From: Clostridiales bacterium UBA1774
GTDB taxonomy: Bacteria; Bacillota; Clostridia; Oscillospirales; Oscillospiraceae
DNA length: 64,000 nt
NCBI GenBank assembly: GCA_002314635.1
Contig: DCGQ01000025.1
Coordinates: 1,118-65,117, forward strand
Reading direction: 5' to 3'
Part shown: one piece after another, positions 25,253-34,515 of the stretch
Position numbering within the stretch: the stretch's first letter is position 1
Layout: every line of letters begins with the position of its first letter
The notes under the pieces: generated by a model
Database searches by the model: none
The model's input: only the letters and a program-made list of their open reading frames with translations
Told to the model about the DNA's origin: nothing
Translations under genes and position numbers: made by a program

Positions 25253-27820
25253 ATGAAGAAAGCAAGCAAGCTTCTGGCTTTGGTTCTGGCTCTTCTGATG
25301 GTAGTCGGCCTGTTCGCCGGCTGCAGCAAGAACGGCGGCAATACCAATGTCGAAGGCAACACCAACACAGGCAACACCAACGCAGGAAACACTGATACCG
25401 GCAAAACCGAAACCGGCTCCGACACCGGCAGTGATACCGGCTCCGATGAGCCTGATGTCGTAGCCGAACCCGCTACCTACACCTACAACACTGCTGCTTC
25501 CACTTTCCCCACCAACTGGAACATCCACACCTATGAGACCTCTACCGATGCGGATATCGCCGACTACATCACCGCCGGTTTCTATACCTTTGATTATAAC
25601 GAAACCGTTGACGGCTACAAGCTGGTTCCCTACGCCGCTGCCGAAGAGCCTATTGATGTGACCGCCGATTACATCGGCCAGTATGGTCTGGAAGAAGGCG
25701 CTGAACATCAGGCTTACCTGCTGAAGCTGCGTCAGGACCTGAAGTGGCAGGATGGCACTCCCATTACCGCCAATGACTACATTGAGTCCGCCAAGCGTCT
25801 GGAGAACCCCGAAGCCCAGAACTATCGTGCCGACAACCTGTACAGCGGCAATATGGTCATCCACAATGCCCAGAACTACCTGTATCAGGGCAAGACCATC
25901 AATCTGGAGAACGCTGCCAATGCCTACTACACCATGGCTGACCTGACCAAGGGTGAAGACGGCAACTACTACACCCCCAACGGCGAACCTGTGTATCTGG
26001 CTGTCAACTTTGTTCTGAACGAGTGGCTCAGCGGCAACACGCTGGCTGACTACGTGGACGCCTACGGTGAAGATTACTTCGACACCACCACGTGGGAAGA
26101 GCTGTATGCCATGGCCGATGAAAACGGTCTGGTGGTTCTGAACGACGACACCTATGCTCTGTATGCTCCCGTCACCACCGGCAACCCCGCCTGGGGCGAG
26201 ACCGAGGATGACCTGCCCGCTTACTTCGTGTATTCCTCCACTTATGATGAGATGAGCTGGGACGAAGTCGGTATGTTCAGCACCGGTGATTACGAACTGG
26301 TTCTGGTTCTGGACAAGCCTCTGGACGGCTTCTATCTGCTGTACTCCCTGACCGACAGCTGGCTGGTCAAGACCGATGCTTACGATGCCTGCGTCGAATA
26401 CGTGGACGGCGTTTACACCAACACCTACGGCACCGCTGCCGAGAACACCTGGAGCTACGGTCCCTATATGCTCACCGATTTCCAGGCTGATAAGCAGTAC
26501 ACCCTGACCCTGAACCCCAACTTCTTCGGCCTGAACGACAAGAGCGAGTTCAGTGATGTGACCTATCAGACCACCAGCATGGTCGTGGATTATGTCCCTG
26601 AAGCCACTACCCGCCTTGAGCTGTTCCTGCAGGGCAAGCTGGACTCCTACGGTCTGACCAAGGACGACATGGCCACCTACAGCCGCAGCGACTACTGCTA
26701 CTACACCCCCGGCGACTCCACCTACTTCATGGTCTTTAACCCCAATTATGATGCACTTGTCACCATGCAGGAAGCTGCCGGTGAAAACATCAACAAGACC
26801 ATCCTCTGCATCAAGGAATTCCGCATGGCCATGAGCTTCGCCATGAATCGCGCGGACTTCTGCCTGGCCACTTCTCCCGTCAACAACACTGCTTACGCTC
26901 TGTATTCCACCCTGATTATCTCTGACCCCGAAGCCGGTACCGCTTATCGTACCACTGCTCAGGCCAAGCAGGTTCTGGCAAACTTCTGGGGCGTTGCCGA
27001 TGAGTTCGGCGAGGGCAAGCTGTACGAGGACATTGACGAAGCCATCGATTCCATCACCGGCTACAACCTGACCAAGGCTCAGGAGCTGTTCAACACCGCT
27101 TACGACATGGCCATTGAAATGGGCTACATGAACGAAAACGATGTGATTGAAATCAAGATCGGAACCCCCAACAACACCTCCACCTTCTACAACAACGGCT
27201 ATGAGTACATCGTAAACAACTACACCGAAGCCGTGAAGGGCACCAAGCTGGAAGGCAAGCTGGTCTTCTCCCGCGATGATACGCTGGGCAACGGCTTCTC
27301 CTCCGCGATCAAGAACAATCAGGTCGATATGCTGTTCGGCGTGGGCTGGACCGGTTCCACTCTGGATCCTTACGGTCTGATGGAAGCCTACGTCACCTCC
27401 AACTATCAGTATGACCCCGCATGGGATACTTCCACTTCCCCGCTGACCATCAATATCAACGGCACCGACTACACCACCTCCGTTCTGGATTGGAACTCCA
27501 TCATGTGCGGTGAAGTCCGCACCATCACCGCTGCTGATGGTTCCACCATCGAATACTCCTGCGGCGGCGCTGACAATGACCCCGAAACCCGTCTGGACAT
27601 TCTGGCTGCTCTGGAAAACGCCGTTCTGATGAACTACGACGAGATCCCGCTGATGGATGCTTCCACCGCCGGTATGAAGGGTATGCAGATCCAGTACTTC
27701 ACCGAGGACTATATCTTTGGTATGGGCCGCGGCGGCATCAAGTACTACACCTACAACTACACCGACGCTGAGTGGGACGCCTTCGTGGCCGAAAACAACA
27801 GCGAACTGGATTACACCTGA
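25253..27820 (+). CDS. Very large family-5 solute-binding lipoprotein
   Basis: This 855-residue lipoprotein has a signal with lipobox VGLFAGC (cysteine about residue 24) and an Asn/Thr/Gly/Asp-rich flexible linker (residues 25-65). The binding domain includes LKLRQDLKWQDGTPITANDY. Family members are normally 530-600 residues. Codon use is strongly biased, which suggests high expression. It lies directly upstream of oppBCDF and shares no gene in between, so it is probably the main binding protein of that permease. Its length matches the outside loop insertion in OppC. ATG 25253 follows AAGGAAATC. The ligand is unknown. Confidence 0.9.
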   Translation: MKKASKLLALVLALLMVVGLFAGCSKNGGNTNVEGNTNTGNTNAGNTDTGKTETGSDTGSDTGSDEPDVVAEPATYTYNTAASTFPTNWNIHTYETSTDADIADYITAGFYTFDYNETVDGYKLVPYAAAEEPIDVTADYIGQYGLEEGAEHQAYLLKLRQDLKWQDGTPITANDYIESAKRLENPEAQNYRADNLYSGNMVIHNAQNYLYQGKTINLENAANAYYTMADLTKGEDGNYYTPNGEPVYLAVNFVLNEWLSGNTLADYVDAYGEDYFDTTTWEELYAMADENGLVVLNDDTYALYAPVTTGNPAWGETEDDLPAYFVYSSTYDEMSWDEVGMFSTGDYELVLVLDKPLDGFYLLYSLTDSWLVKTDAYDACVEYVDGVYTNTYGTAAENTWSYGPYMLTDFQADKQYTLTLNPNFFGLNDKSEFSDVTYQTTSMVVDYVPEATTRLELFLQGKLDSYGLTKDDMATYSRSDYCYYTPGDSTYFMVFNPNYDALVTMQEAAGENINKTILCIKEFRMAMSFAMNRADFCLATSPVNNTAYALYSTLIISDPEAGTAYRTTAQAKQVLANFWGVADEFGEGKLYEDIDEAIDSITGYNLTKAQELFNTAYDMAIEMGYMNENDVIEIKIGTPNNTSTFYNNGYEYIVNNYTEAVKGTKLEGKLVFSRDDTLGNGFSSAIKNNQVDMLFGVGWTGSTLDPYGLMEAYVTSNYQYDPAWDTSTSPLTININGTDYTTSVLDWNSIMCGEVRTITAADGSTIEYSCGGADNDPETRLDILAALENAVLMNYDEIPLMDASTAGMKGMQIQYFTEDYIFGMGRGGIKYYTYNYTDAEWDAFVAENNSELDYT
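25330..25450 (+). repeat. Low-complexity linker repeat in the binding protein gene
   Basis: Short imperfect repeats of the type AAC-ACC-GGC/AAC-GCA encode GNTN/GNTD units and then SDTG units. They form the flexible tether between the lipid anchor and the binding domain. Confidence 0.8.
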
Positions 27821-27844
27821 TAAATCCTGCTCCAATGCCATCGT

Positions 27845-27878
27845 CCGGGACGGACACACGAAAGTGCGTCCGCCCCGG
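27845..27878 (+). other. Hairpin after the binding-protein gene without T tract
   Basis: The arms 27845-27857 and 27864-27878 pair with one mismatch and a two-base bulge around loop ACGAAA. No T run follows, so it may stabilise the abundant upstream mRNA rather than stop transcription fully. Confidence 0.55.
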
Positions 27879-27900
27879 GCGCTGTGGTATTGACAGGTAC

Positions 27901-27928
27901 TTTACCGGTTTATCGTATCCTATATAAT
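27901..27928 (+). promoter_or_regulatory. Probable promoter of oppBCDF
   Basis: TTTACC (27901-27906), 16 bases, TATAAT (27923-27928). A TTGACA at 27890-27895 is nearby but badly spaced. Confidence 0.6.
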
Positions 27929-28002
27929 TTTGAATAAAATGCGGTCAAGCCGCTTATCATATTATTCCAAACCCCGAAAGAAAAACAGGGAGGAACGACT
28001 CA

Positions 28003-28974
28003 ATGGGAAAATACGTCCTGAAGCGTGTAGTTCTCATGCTCATAACCTTCTTTATCATCATATCCATGTGCTTTATTCTGATCCGTCTGCTGCCCAATGT
28101 CCCGGCGCAACAGTTCGGCAAGGATATGAGTCTGGTGCTGCAGCGCCGCGTCCGGCAGGGTCTTGTGGATAAAAACGGAAACCCGATCCCGCTCATGCAG
28201 CAATACTGGCATTTCATCGTCCGTACTCTGGTCGGCGGCGACTGGGGTGTTTCCGAGTCTCTATACATCGGGCAGGACTGCTTCCAGATTTTCCTCAGTA
28301 AGCTGCCCAACACCGTACTGGTGAATGTGTACTCCATGGTGCTTTCCGTGCCGCTGGGCATGGCCTTTGGCATCTATGCCGCTTTGAAAAAGAACAAATG
28401 GCAGGATCATGTGATTTCCACCGGCGTTATGATCTTTGTTTCCGTCCCCAGCTATGTATATGCGTTTCTGGTGCAGTATTTCCTCTGCTTCAAGCTGAAA
28501 TGGTTCCCTCTGGTCATGGAATCCGGTACGGATTTCTTCACATGGTCCATGTTCAAGAGTATGCTGCCCTGCGTCATTTCTCTGGCCCTTAGTTCCATTG
28601 CCGGCTTCGCCCGGTACACCCGTGCCGAGCTGACAGAGGTGCTGACCAGCGATTATCTGCTGCTGGCCCGTACCAAGGGACTGACCCGTGCTCAGACCAC
28701 CGTGCGTCATGCGCTGCGAAACGCGATGGTACCCATTTTCCCGATGATTATCGGCGAATTTGTCGGCATCCTCGGCGGCTCTTTGATCATTGAGAGCATT
28801 TTCGTGGTTCCCGGAGTAGGCCCGCTGTATGTCAACTCCATCACCGCACTGGACTACAACTTCTTCCTGCTGCTCTCCGGCTTCTATACGCTGGTGGGTC
28901 TGGTGTCCGGTATTTTTGTTGATATCAGCTATGGATTTATCGATCCTCGGATCAGAATGGGGAGCAAGAAATGA
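28003..28974 (+). CDS. oppB: Peptide ABC transporter permease OppB
   Basis: This 323-residue permease has an N-terminal span, a DKNGNPIPLMQQYWHF outer segment, GDWGVS, and five further spans. The coupling motif for the ATPase is RYTRAELTEVLTSDYLLLARTKGL (about residues 205-230). Length is normal, unlike its partner OppC. It belongs to binding-protein-dependent peptide transporters in the cytoplasmic membrane. The ATG is preceded by GGGAGGAACG. Its stop overlaps oppC by four bases (ATGA). Confidence 0.93.
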   Translation: MGKYVLKRVVLMLITFFIIISMCFILIRLLPNVPAQQFGKDMSLVLQRRVRQGLVDKNGNPIPLMQQYWHFIVRTLVGGDWGVSESLYIGQDCFQIFLSKLPNTVLVNVYSMVLSVPLGMAFGIYAALKKNKWQDHVISTGVMIFVSVPSYVYAFLVQYFLCFKLKWFPLVMESGTDFFTWSMFKSMLPCVISLALSSIAGFARYTRAELTEVLTSDYLLLARTKGLTRAQTTVRHALRNAMVPIFPMIIGEFVGILGGSLIIESIFVVPGVGPLYVNSITALDYNFFLLLSGFYTLVGLVSGIFVDISYGFIDPRIRMGSKK

Positions 28975-30509
28975 TGAATAATAAACAGATTCCGAATGTC
29001 CCGGTGGAAAAGCTCCGCTTCGCCAGTCAGGACAGACGGATTCACGATGAAAAATTTGAAACCAAACAGGTCGGCTATTTTCGTGACGCCTTCCGTCGCT
29101 TCTGCAAAAACAAGAGCAGCGTCGTTGCGGCAATCATCATTCTCTGTCTGCTGCTATATGCTGTTTTTGTTCCCGTTTTCTGTGAAACTCCCTATTCCAA
29201 AAGTCTGACCGATACCACATACCTGACTTATACCAAGCTGCTGCCCCGCAGCAAGCTGTTCAGCGGTCTCGGATTCTGGGACGGCACCTCGAAAAAGACC
29301 ATCAGCGAAGCCGACTACCTGTACTATAAGGCCATGGGTCTGGAAACCGGAATGCCGGTTATCACAAAAGAACTGGAAACCCATGTTGACGCCAAAAAGA
29401 AGGTCACTTATACCGTCCGGCTGGACAGTTATACGCTGAACGGTATGCTGTATATGACGCTGACCGAAAGCCAGTATCAGGACATCCAGAACTGGCAGAA
29501 CGAAACCGGCGTGCAGGTGATCTATCCAGCTGTCACTATTAAGGAAACTACCGATGCAAATCTGTGGTTTGAAGCCAATCAGAAGGGAGTGCCCAAGCTC
29601 ACAAAGCAGGGTGACTATATCAGCGCCTACAAGACCAGTGGTCGTGACGGCGACTATGCTTCTCTGCGCGTGGAAGGCGATCCGGGCATCGAGGATCCTG
29701 AAAATCCTGACCGGTATCGTTATGCCACCATTACCGGTGACGCCGCTTCCATGAGCTACAAGGTACGTATCTGCAAGTACACCTATTTTCTGTATCGCTA
29801 CGGCTTTGAACCTTCCTTCCTGTTCGGCACCAATGATAAGGGGCAGGATATTCTGACCCGTCTGGCTGCAGGCGCACGCTTCAGCTTTCTGCTGGCAATC
29901 TGTGTGTCCGTCGTCAACCTGTTGATCGGCGCCATCTACGGTTCCATCGAAGGCTATTACGGCGGCGTTGCGGATCTGATCATGGAGCGTTTCTCCGACA
30001 TTCTGTCGCAGGTGCCTTTCATGGTCGTCACCACGCTGTTCCAGCTTCATCTGGCCAAGAAGGTGGGCGTTGTTACAGCGCTGCTGTTTGCCTTCGTACT
30101 CACCGGCTGGATCGGCATGGCCTCCCGTGTCCGTATGCAGTTCTACCGTTTCAAGGGTCAGGAGTATGTTCTGGCCGCCCGCACGCTGGGTGCCAGCGAC
30201 CTGCGTCTGATGTTCCGGCACATCTTCCCCAACTCTCTGGGCACCATTATCACCGGCTCCATTCTGGTGATTCCCGGCGTTATCTTCTCCGAATCCAGCC
30301 TGACCTATCTGGGCATCATCAATCTGGACAGCTCCACCATGACTTCTGTCGGCACCATGCTGGCAAACGGCAAAGCCTATCTGAATACCTTCCCGCACAT
30401 CATCTTCTTCCCTGCCCTGTTCATCTCCCTGCTGGAAATCTCCTTCAACCTGTTTGGCAACGGTCTTCGTGACGCATTCAATCCTGCATTGAGGGGGGCC
30501 GACGAATGA
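28971..30509 (+). CDS. oppC: Peptide ABC permease OppC with about 200-residue outer insertion
   Basis: This is a 512-residue permease; ordinary OppC is about 300 residues. After the basic N-terminus and span 1 (about 50-70) comes a polar extracytoplasmic region of about 210 residues (70-280), before the family motif FGTNDKGQDILTRL at about 283. Five spans follow, with the ATPase-coupling loop RVRMQFYRFKGQEYVLAARTLGA. The insertion is Tyr/Thr-rich and may form a beta domain that docks the oversized binding proteins. It overlaps oppB and oppD by four bases at each end. The insertion is seen; its role is inferred. Confidence 0.92.
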   Translation: MMNNKQIPNVPVEKLRFASQDRRIHDEKFETKQVGYFRDAFRRFCKNKSSVVAAIIILCLLLYAVFVPVFCETPYSKSLTDTTYLTYTKLLPRSKLFSGLGFWDGTSKKTISEADYLYYKAMGLETGMPVITKELETHVDAKKKVTYTVRLDSYTLNGMLYMTLTESQYQDIQNWQNETGVQVIYPAVTIKETTDANLWFEANQKGVPKLTKQGDYISAYKTSGRDGDYASLRVEGDPGIEDPENPDRYRYATITGDAASMSYKVRICKYTYFLYRYGFEPSFLFGTNDKGQDILTRLAAGARFSFLLAICVSVVNLLIGAIYGSIEGYYGGVADLIMERFSDILSQVPFMVVTTLFQLHLAKKVGVVTALLFAFVLTGWIGMASRVRMQFYRFKGQEYVLAARTLGASDLRLMFRHIFPNSLGTIITGSILVIPGVIFSESSLTYLGIINLDSSTMTSVGTMLANGKAYLNTFPHIIFFPALFISLLEISFNLFGNGLRDAFNPALRGADE

Positions 30510-32644
30510 GCATTGAAAAAGAAAAGAAGCTGCAGGTCAAGGATCTGACCATTTCCTTCCGCACCGTCAATGGAAAGCTGCAGGCTGTCCGGGACATCTC
30601 CTTTGATCTTTACAAAGGTGAAACGCTGGCAATCGTTGGTGAATCCGGTTCCGGCAAATCCGCAACCAGCAAAACGATTCTGGGCATCTCCGCCGCGAAC
30701 ACGATCATTGAGGGCGGCGAGATCCTGTATGACGGAAAGGATCTTCTGAAAATCACAGAGGAGGACTTCCACCGCATCCGGGGCGACAAGATCGCCATGG
30801 TATTTCAGGACCCGCTCAGCAGCCTGAACCCCATTATGCGCGTAGGCAAGCAGCTCACGGAAGCCATGCTGCTGAAAAACAAGGCCAACTGCCGGGAAAG
30901 CCGCCGAAAACTGAATCAGGCCATGAAGGATCTGAATGACGCCATGAACGGCGCAGGCTATCAATCCGGAGCCGACCTTTTCAGCACCTACCGTTCCATC
31001 ATCCGCACACAGGTCAAATATGAAACGCCTTACGATCAGGCCCACGCAAATGCCGTTGCCGCCGCAAAAGCAGCGGATGATATGCTGCTTGCCATCGAAA
31101 AGGAAGCGCTTACCGATCCGCTCAAGGACAGTCACGAGCTGAAAACCTATGCTGATGCCAGTGCTGACCGCTTTGTCGTGCGGGACAGCGCCGCGCTGAA
31201 GTCTCTCACCGGTGAACTGGTCTCGGCAGCACGCAAAAAAGATATGGCTGCCCTGAAAAAAGCCGCTGCGGATTTGAAAGCGACCTTGCAGGAGGCGCTG
31301 GATCAGCCCAAACCTGATTTCTTTGCACTGGGCTGCTGGTGTGTACTGGAGAAGCAGACCCCCGCCAGCGAAAGCATCCGCGAACTGAACGCGAAAACCG
31401 CTCCTTCTGCTTCCGGTTCCTTCATGCAGGAGTTCCGCAGCGCCGTTACTGCCGCGCTGCGTTATTCCGCCGACCGTTCCGTAAAGGCAATGGGCAGCGC
31501 CATGGCGCTGCTGAGCAAGGAAGCAGATACATGGAAGCAGGCCCTGCCCGCTGAATCGGAAGCACGGCGTCTCGGCGGAAATCTGAGCAAGGCTGTAGAA
31601 TCCGCCATCGACCCGCTGGAATACGTCAAGACCAGTCTTGCCTATACCTTCCGCGTCAGTCTGGAAAGCGCCATGGATATCTATTACCGCGGCATTCAGA
31701 AGAACGAAGCCGAAACGAAACGCTTCCAGCGCCAGACCGCCCGGTTTGAGCGGCTTTCCGCCCGTGGAAAGGCTCCCGAGTGGAAGGTGGTTCCGCTTTC
31801 TCTGGTCGATTTGGAGCTGGCACAGGCGAATATCGTCCGAATCATGGAAAACATGAATCAGCAGTTCCTGCAGCGCATCGAAATGCTGAAAACCGTGGAT
31901 GATGTGCAGCGCACGGAGCAATTCCTCAGCTGGCTGCAGGAAACCGCCGTCGGTGAGTATCACAGGATCACCCACAGCATGGCCAAGGACACCGCCATCC
32001 GAATCATGGAGCAGGTTGGTATCTCCGAAGCCAGAAAGCGCTACCGTCAGTACCCCTTTGAATTTTCCGGCGGTATGCGGCAGCGTATCGTAATTGCCAT
32101 CTCCCTCACTGCCGATCCGGATATTCTGATCTGCGACGAGCCTACCACTGCCTTGGATGTGACCATTCAGGCACAGATTCTGGAGCTGATCAACAATCTG
32201 AAAAAGCAGCGGAACCTGTCCGTCATCTTCATCACCCATGATCTGGGTGTTGTAGCGAATATGGCAGACCGGATCGCGGTCATGTATGCCGGAAAGATCG
32301 TGGAATACGGCACCAGCGAGGATGTTTTCTATCACCCTGCCCATCCCTATACATGGGCACTGCTGGCCTCCATCCCCGATCTGGACAGCAAGGATAAGCT
32401 GGAAGCCATTCCAGGTACCCCGCCCAATATGATCTACCCGCCCGTGGGAGATGCGTTTGCGGCTCGCAACAAATATGCGCTGGAGCTGGATTTTGAGCAG
32501 CAGCCGCCCATGTTCCAAATCAGCGACACCCATTACGCTGCCACATGGCTGCTTCATCCGGATGCGCCGAAGGTGGATATGCCGGATATCGTAAAAGAAC
32601 GCATTGCCCGCATGGGCAGGAACGGAGGTAATCAGAATGCCTGA
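30506..32644 (+). CDS. oppD: Peptide ABC ATPase OppD with about 360-residue insertion
   Basis: This 712-residue ATPase is twice the normal size. Walker A is GESGSGKS (45-52), the Q-loop FQDPLSS near 100, the signature FSGGMRQR near 519, Walker B ILICDEPTTALD near 540 and the switch histidine in FITHDLG; an Opp C-terminal domain follows (AIPGTPPNM). Between about 128 and 490, inside the helical subdomain, lies an Ala/Lys/Glu-rich, mostly helical insertion with no motif I recognise. All ATPase motifs are intact, so activity is expected. The ATG overlaps the oppC stop. The insertion could be a regulatory or dimer-contact domain. Confidence 0.92.
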   Translation: MSIEKEKKLQVKDLTISFRTVNGKLQAVRDISFDLYKGETLAIVGESGSGKSATSKTILGISAANTIIEGGEILYDGKDLLKITEEDFHRIRGDKIAMVFQDPLSSLNPIMRVGKQLTEAMLLKNKANCRESRRKLNQAMKDLNDAMNGAGYQSGADLFSTYRSIIRTQVKYETPYDQAHANAVAAAKAADDMLLAIEKEALTDPLKDSHELKTYADASADRFVVRDSAALKSLTGELVSAARKKDMAALKKAAADLKATLQEALDQPKPDFFALGCWCVLEKQTPASESIRELNAKTAPSASGSFMQEFRSAVTAALRYSADRSVKAMGSAMALLSKEADTWKQALPAESEARRLGGNLSKAVESAIDPLEYVKTSLAYTFRVSLESAMDIYYRGIQKNEAETKRFQRQTARFERLSARGKAPEWKVVPLSLVDLELAQANIVRIMENMNQQFLQRIEMLKTVDDVQRTEQFLSWLQETAVGEYHRITHSMAKDTAIRIMEQVGISEARKRYRQYPFEFSGGMRQRIVIAISLTADPDILICDEPTTALDVTIQAQILELINNLKKQRNLSVIFITHDLGVVANMADRIAVMYAGKIVEYGTSEDVFYHPAHPYTWALLASIPDLDSKDKLEAIPGTPPNMIYPPVGDAFAARNKYALELDFEQQPPMFQISDTHYAATWLLHPDAPKVDMPDIVKERIARMGRNGGNQNA

Positions 32645-33713
32645 GAATCAAGAAGTCCTGCTCCGGGTAGACAACCTCTGCCAGTATTTCAAGCTGGACC
32701 ACAACACAGTGAACAAGGCCGTAGATCATGTCAGCTTTGATATCAAAAAAGGCGAGGTCTTCGGTCTGGTTGGTGAATCCGGCTGTGGAAAGACCACCAC
32801 CGGGCGCAGTATCATCAAGCTTTACGACATCACCTCCGGCAGCGTTTACTTTCAGGGACAGCGGATCTGTGCCGGTATCCAATCCTACAAGGACGCCATC
32901 GAAGCGGCAAAAAAGGAAAAGAAGTCCTGCTCCGACAGTGCCCGTATCGCCGAACTGGACAAGCTGATTGCCGATAACAAGGAGCAGATTCGTTCCGCCC
33001 GTTATGACCACAAGCACACGGATAAGAAGCTGATCACCCAGATCCAGATGATCTTTCAGGATCCCATTGCGTCTCTGGATCCGCGCATGACGGTTCGTGA
33101 TATTATTGCGGAGGGTCTGGAGATCAAGGGTGTCAAGGACAAGGAATACATTGACCGAAAAGTTTTCGAAATGCTGGAAACCGTTGGTCTGGTGCGAGAG
33201 CACGCTTCCCGTTACCCCCACGAGTTTTCCGGCGGCCAGCGGCAGCGTATCGGCGTTGCCCGCAGTCTGATCATGGAACCCAGCCTGATCATTGCCGATG
33301 AGCCCATCTCCGCACTGGACGTATCCATTCGGGCACAAATCATTAATCTGCTGAACGATCTCTGCCATGAACGCGGCATCACCATTCTGTTCATCGCCCA
33401 TGACCTGAGCGTGGTCAAATACTTCTCCGACCGCATCGGCGTGATGTACTATGGCAAAATGGTGGAACTGGCAACCTCCGATGAACTGTTCAAATATCCG
33501 CTCCATCCCTATACCCGAAGTCTTCTCTCTGCAATTCCCCAGCCTGACCCAAACTATGAGCGGAATCGGAAGCGCATCGTATACAACCCGGTGGCCGATC
33601 ATGACTACCGCAGCTCTCAGCCCAGCTTCCGTGAGGTCTATCCGGGGCATTTTGTCCTCTGTGATGACGCAGAACTGGAAAAGTACCGGAAACGTGTGTC
33701 ACAGGATCCATGA
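32637..33713 (+). CDS. oppF: Peptide ABC ATPase OppF with a small insertion
   Basis: This 358-residue ATPase has Walker A GESGCGKT (about 46-53), Q-loop FQDPIASLDP, signature FSGGQRQR, Walker B LIIADEPISALD and FIAHDLS. A lysine-rich, probably coiled-coil insertion of about 50 residues (80-130) sits between Walker A and the Q-loop. I start it at ATG 32637, preceded by CGGAGG, rather than at 32604. It overlaps the end of oppD by eight bases and the next gene by four. Confidence 0.92.
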   Translation: MPENQEVLLRVDNLCQYFKLDHNTVNKAVDHVSFDIKKGEVFGLVGESGCGKTTTGRSIIKLYDITSGSVYFQGQRICAGIQSYKDAIEAAKKEKKSCSDSARIAELDKLIADNKEQIRSARYDHKHTDKKLITQIQMIFQDPIASLDPRMTVRDIIAEGLEIKGVKDKEYIDRKVFEMLETVGLVREHASRYPHEFSGGQRQRIGVARSLIMEPSLIIADEPISALDVSIRAQIINLLNDLCHERGITILFIAHDLSVVKYFSDRIGVMYYGKMVELATSDELFKYPLHPYTRSLLSAIPQPDPNYERNRKRIVYNPVADHDYRSSQPSFREVYPGHFVLCDDAELEKYRKRVSQDP

Positions 33714-34102
33714 AGAATCCGAAGAAGCTGTATATTCTGCTGGGAACCGGATTTGTCATCGCTGCGGTGGTTTCCGTCACGCAGGGTCTGTTTTCCTCTC
33801 CTTCTGCAGCCGATGCCCTGCGGCATCTATGTGACGGCTGTTTCGTTGCCGCGCTGCTGCTGCTGGGAAGCGGCGGTCTGGTGTGGACATACTCCGGCGG
33901 CGTTCTGGACGGACTGGGTTTCAGCACGAAAACGCTGCTGAGCCTGAAATGGAAGGCCTTTGGCGACTACAAAGAGTCCTTTCAGGAATATCGGCAGCGT
34001 CGGGAGCTGAAAAACGGTTCTCCCCGCCCCTATCTGGTTGCAGGCGGCTGCTGGCTGCTGGTTTCTGTCTTGCTGTTTCTGGCGTATACACTGGTGAAAT
34101 AA
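33710..34102 (+). CDS. Small membrane protein, DUF3899-like
   Basis: This 130-residue protein has two N-terminal membrane spans (about 7-27 and 42-62), a central polar part with GGVLDGLGFSTKTL and SFQEYRQRRELK, and one C-terminal span. The pattern resembles DUF3899 proteins of Firmicutes, whose function is unknown. It overlaps the oppF stop by four bases (ATGA), so it is the last gene of the opp operon and could be an accessory membrane subunit. That role is inference only. Confidence 0.7.
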   Translation: MKNPKKLYILLGTGFVIAAVVSVTQGLFSSPSAADALRHLCDGCFVAALLLLGSGGLVWTYSGGVLDGLGFSTKTLLSLKWKAFGDYKESFQEYRQRRELKNGSPRPYLVAGGCWLLVSVLLFLAYTLVK

Positions 34103-34110
34103 CGCTCACG

Positions 34111-34145
34111 ACCCGGCCGCGGCACACAGCCGCAGGCCGGGTTTT
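34111..34145 (+). terminator. Terminator of the opp operon
   Basis: ACCCGGCC (34111-34118) pairs with GGCCGGGT (34135-34142), with an inner GCGGC/GCCGC pairing and TTTT after. Confidence 0.88.
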
Positions 34146-34151
34146 CGTGTG

Positions 34152-34181
34152 GTCATATTCCCGCTCCCCGCATCATATGCT
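34152..34181 (+). promoter_or_regulatory. SigE-type sporulation promoter of spoIIID
   Basis: GTCATATT (34152-34159) and CATATGCT (34174-34181), 14 bases apart, match the SigE mother-cell promoter pattern. In Bacillus subtilis spoIIID is transcribed by SigE, which supports the call. Confidence 0.7.
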
Positions 34182-34220
34182 CTGGTAAGCAGACAGGATG
34201 CTGCGGTTTGGAGTGATGAT

Positions 34221-34472
34221 ATGATTCCGACAATCGAGGAACGAGCCGTACTGCTGGCGGAGTACATTGTGGAAAATCGGTCCACGGTTCGGGCGGCGGC
34301 AGGCAGATTTGGCATCAGCAAAAGTACCGTTCACAAGGACATTACGCAGCGTCTCCCCTGCTGCAGTGAACCGCTGTACCGGGAGGTAAAGCAGATTCTG
34401 GAGCAGAACAAGGCCGAGCGCCATCTGCGCGGCGGTGAGGCCACGCGAAGGAAATACAAAGAGCTCAGTTGA
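34221..34472 (+). CDS. spoIIID: Sporulation transcription factor SpoIIID
   Basis: This 83-residue DNA-binding protein switches mother-cell gene expression during sporulation. Its helix-turn-helix is TVRAAAGRFGISKSTVHKD (about 22-40), and the conserved basic tail HLRGGEATRRKYKE contacts DNA. Length is close to the Bacillus protein (93). ATG 34221 follows TTTGGAGTGAT; the open frame from 34149 runs upstream through the promoter. It is transcribed alone between a SigE-like promoter and a terminator, and faces minus-strand spore-coat genes. Confidence 0.96.
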   Translation: MIPTIEERAVLLAEYIVENRSTVRAAAGRFGISKSTVHKDITQRLPCCSEPLYREVKQILEQNKAERHLRGGEATRRKYKELS

Positions 34473-34513
34473 AAATCCCCCTTTGCGGTTCGTACTGCCG
34501 CAAAGGGGGATTT
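34473..34513. terminator. Bidirectional terminator between spoIIID and coat genes
   Basis: A 16-base perfect stem (34473-34488 with 34498-34513) ends in AAA/TTT on both sides. Confidence 0.93.
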
Positions 34514-34515
34514 CG

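Noticed and set aside
25103..27859. A 918-residue open frame on the minus strand across the second binding-protein gene
   Set aside because: It is the antisense of a highly codon-biased gene, is valine/glycine-rich without domains, and has no ribosome site. GC-rich third positions remove stops on the opposite strand.
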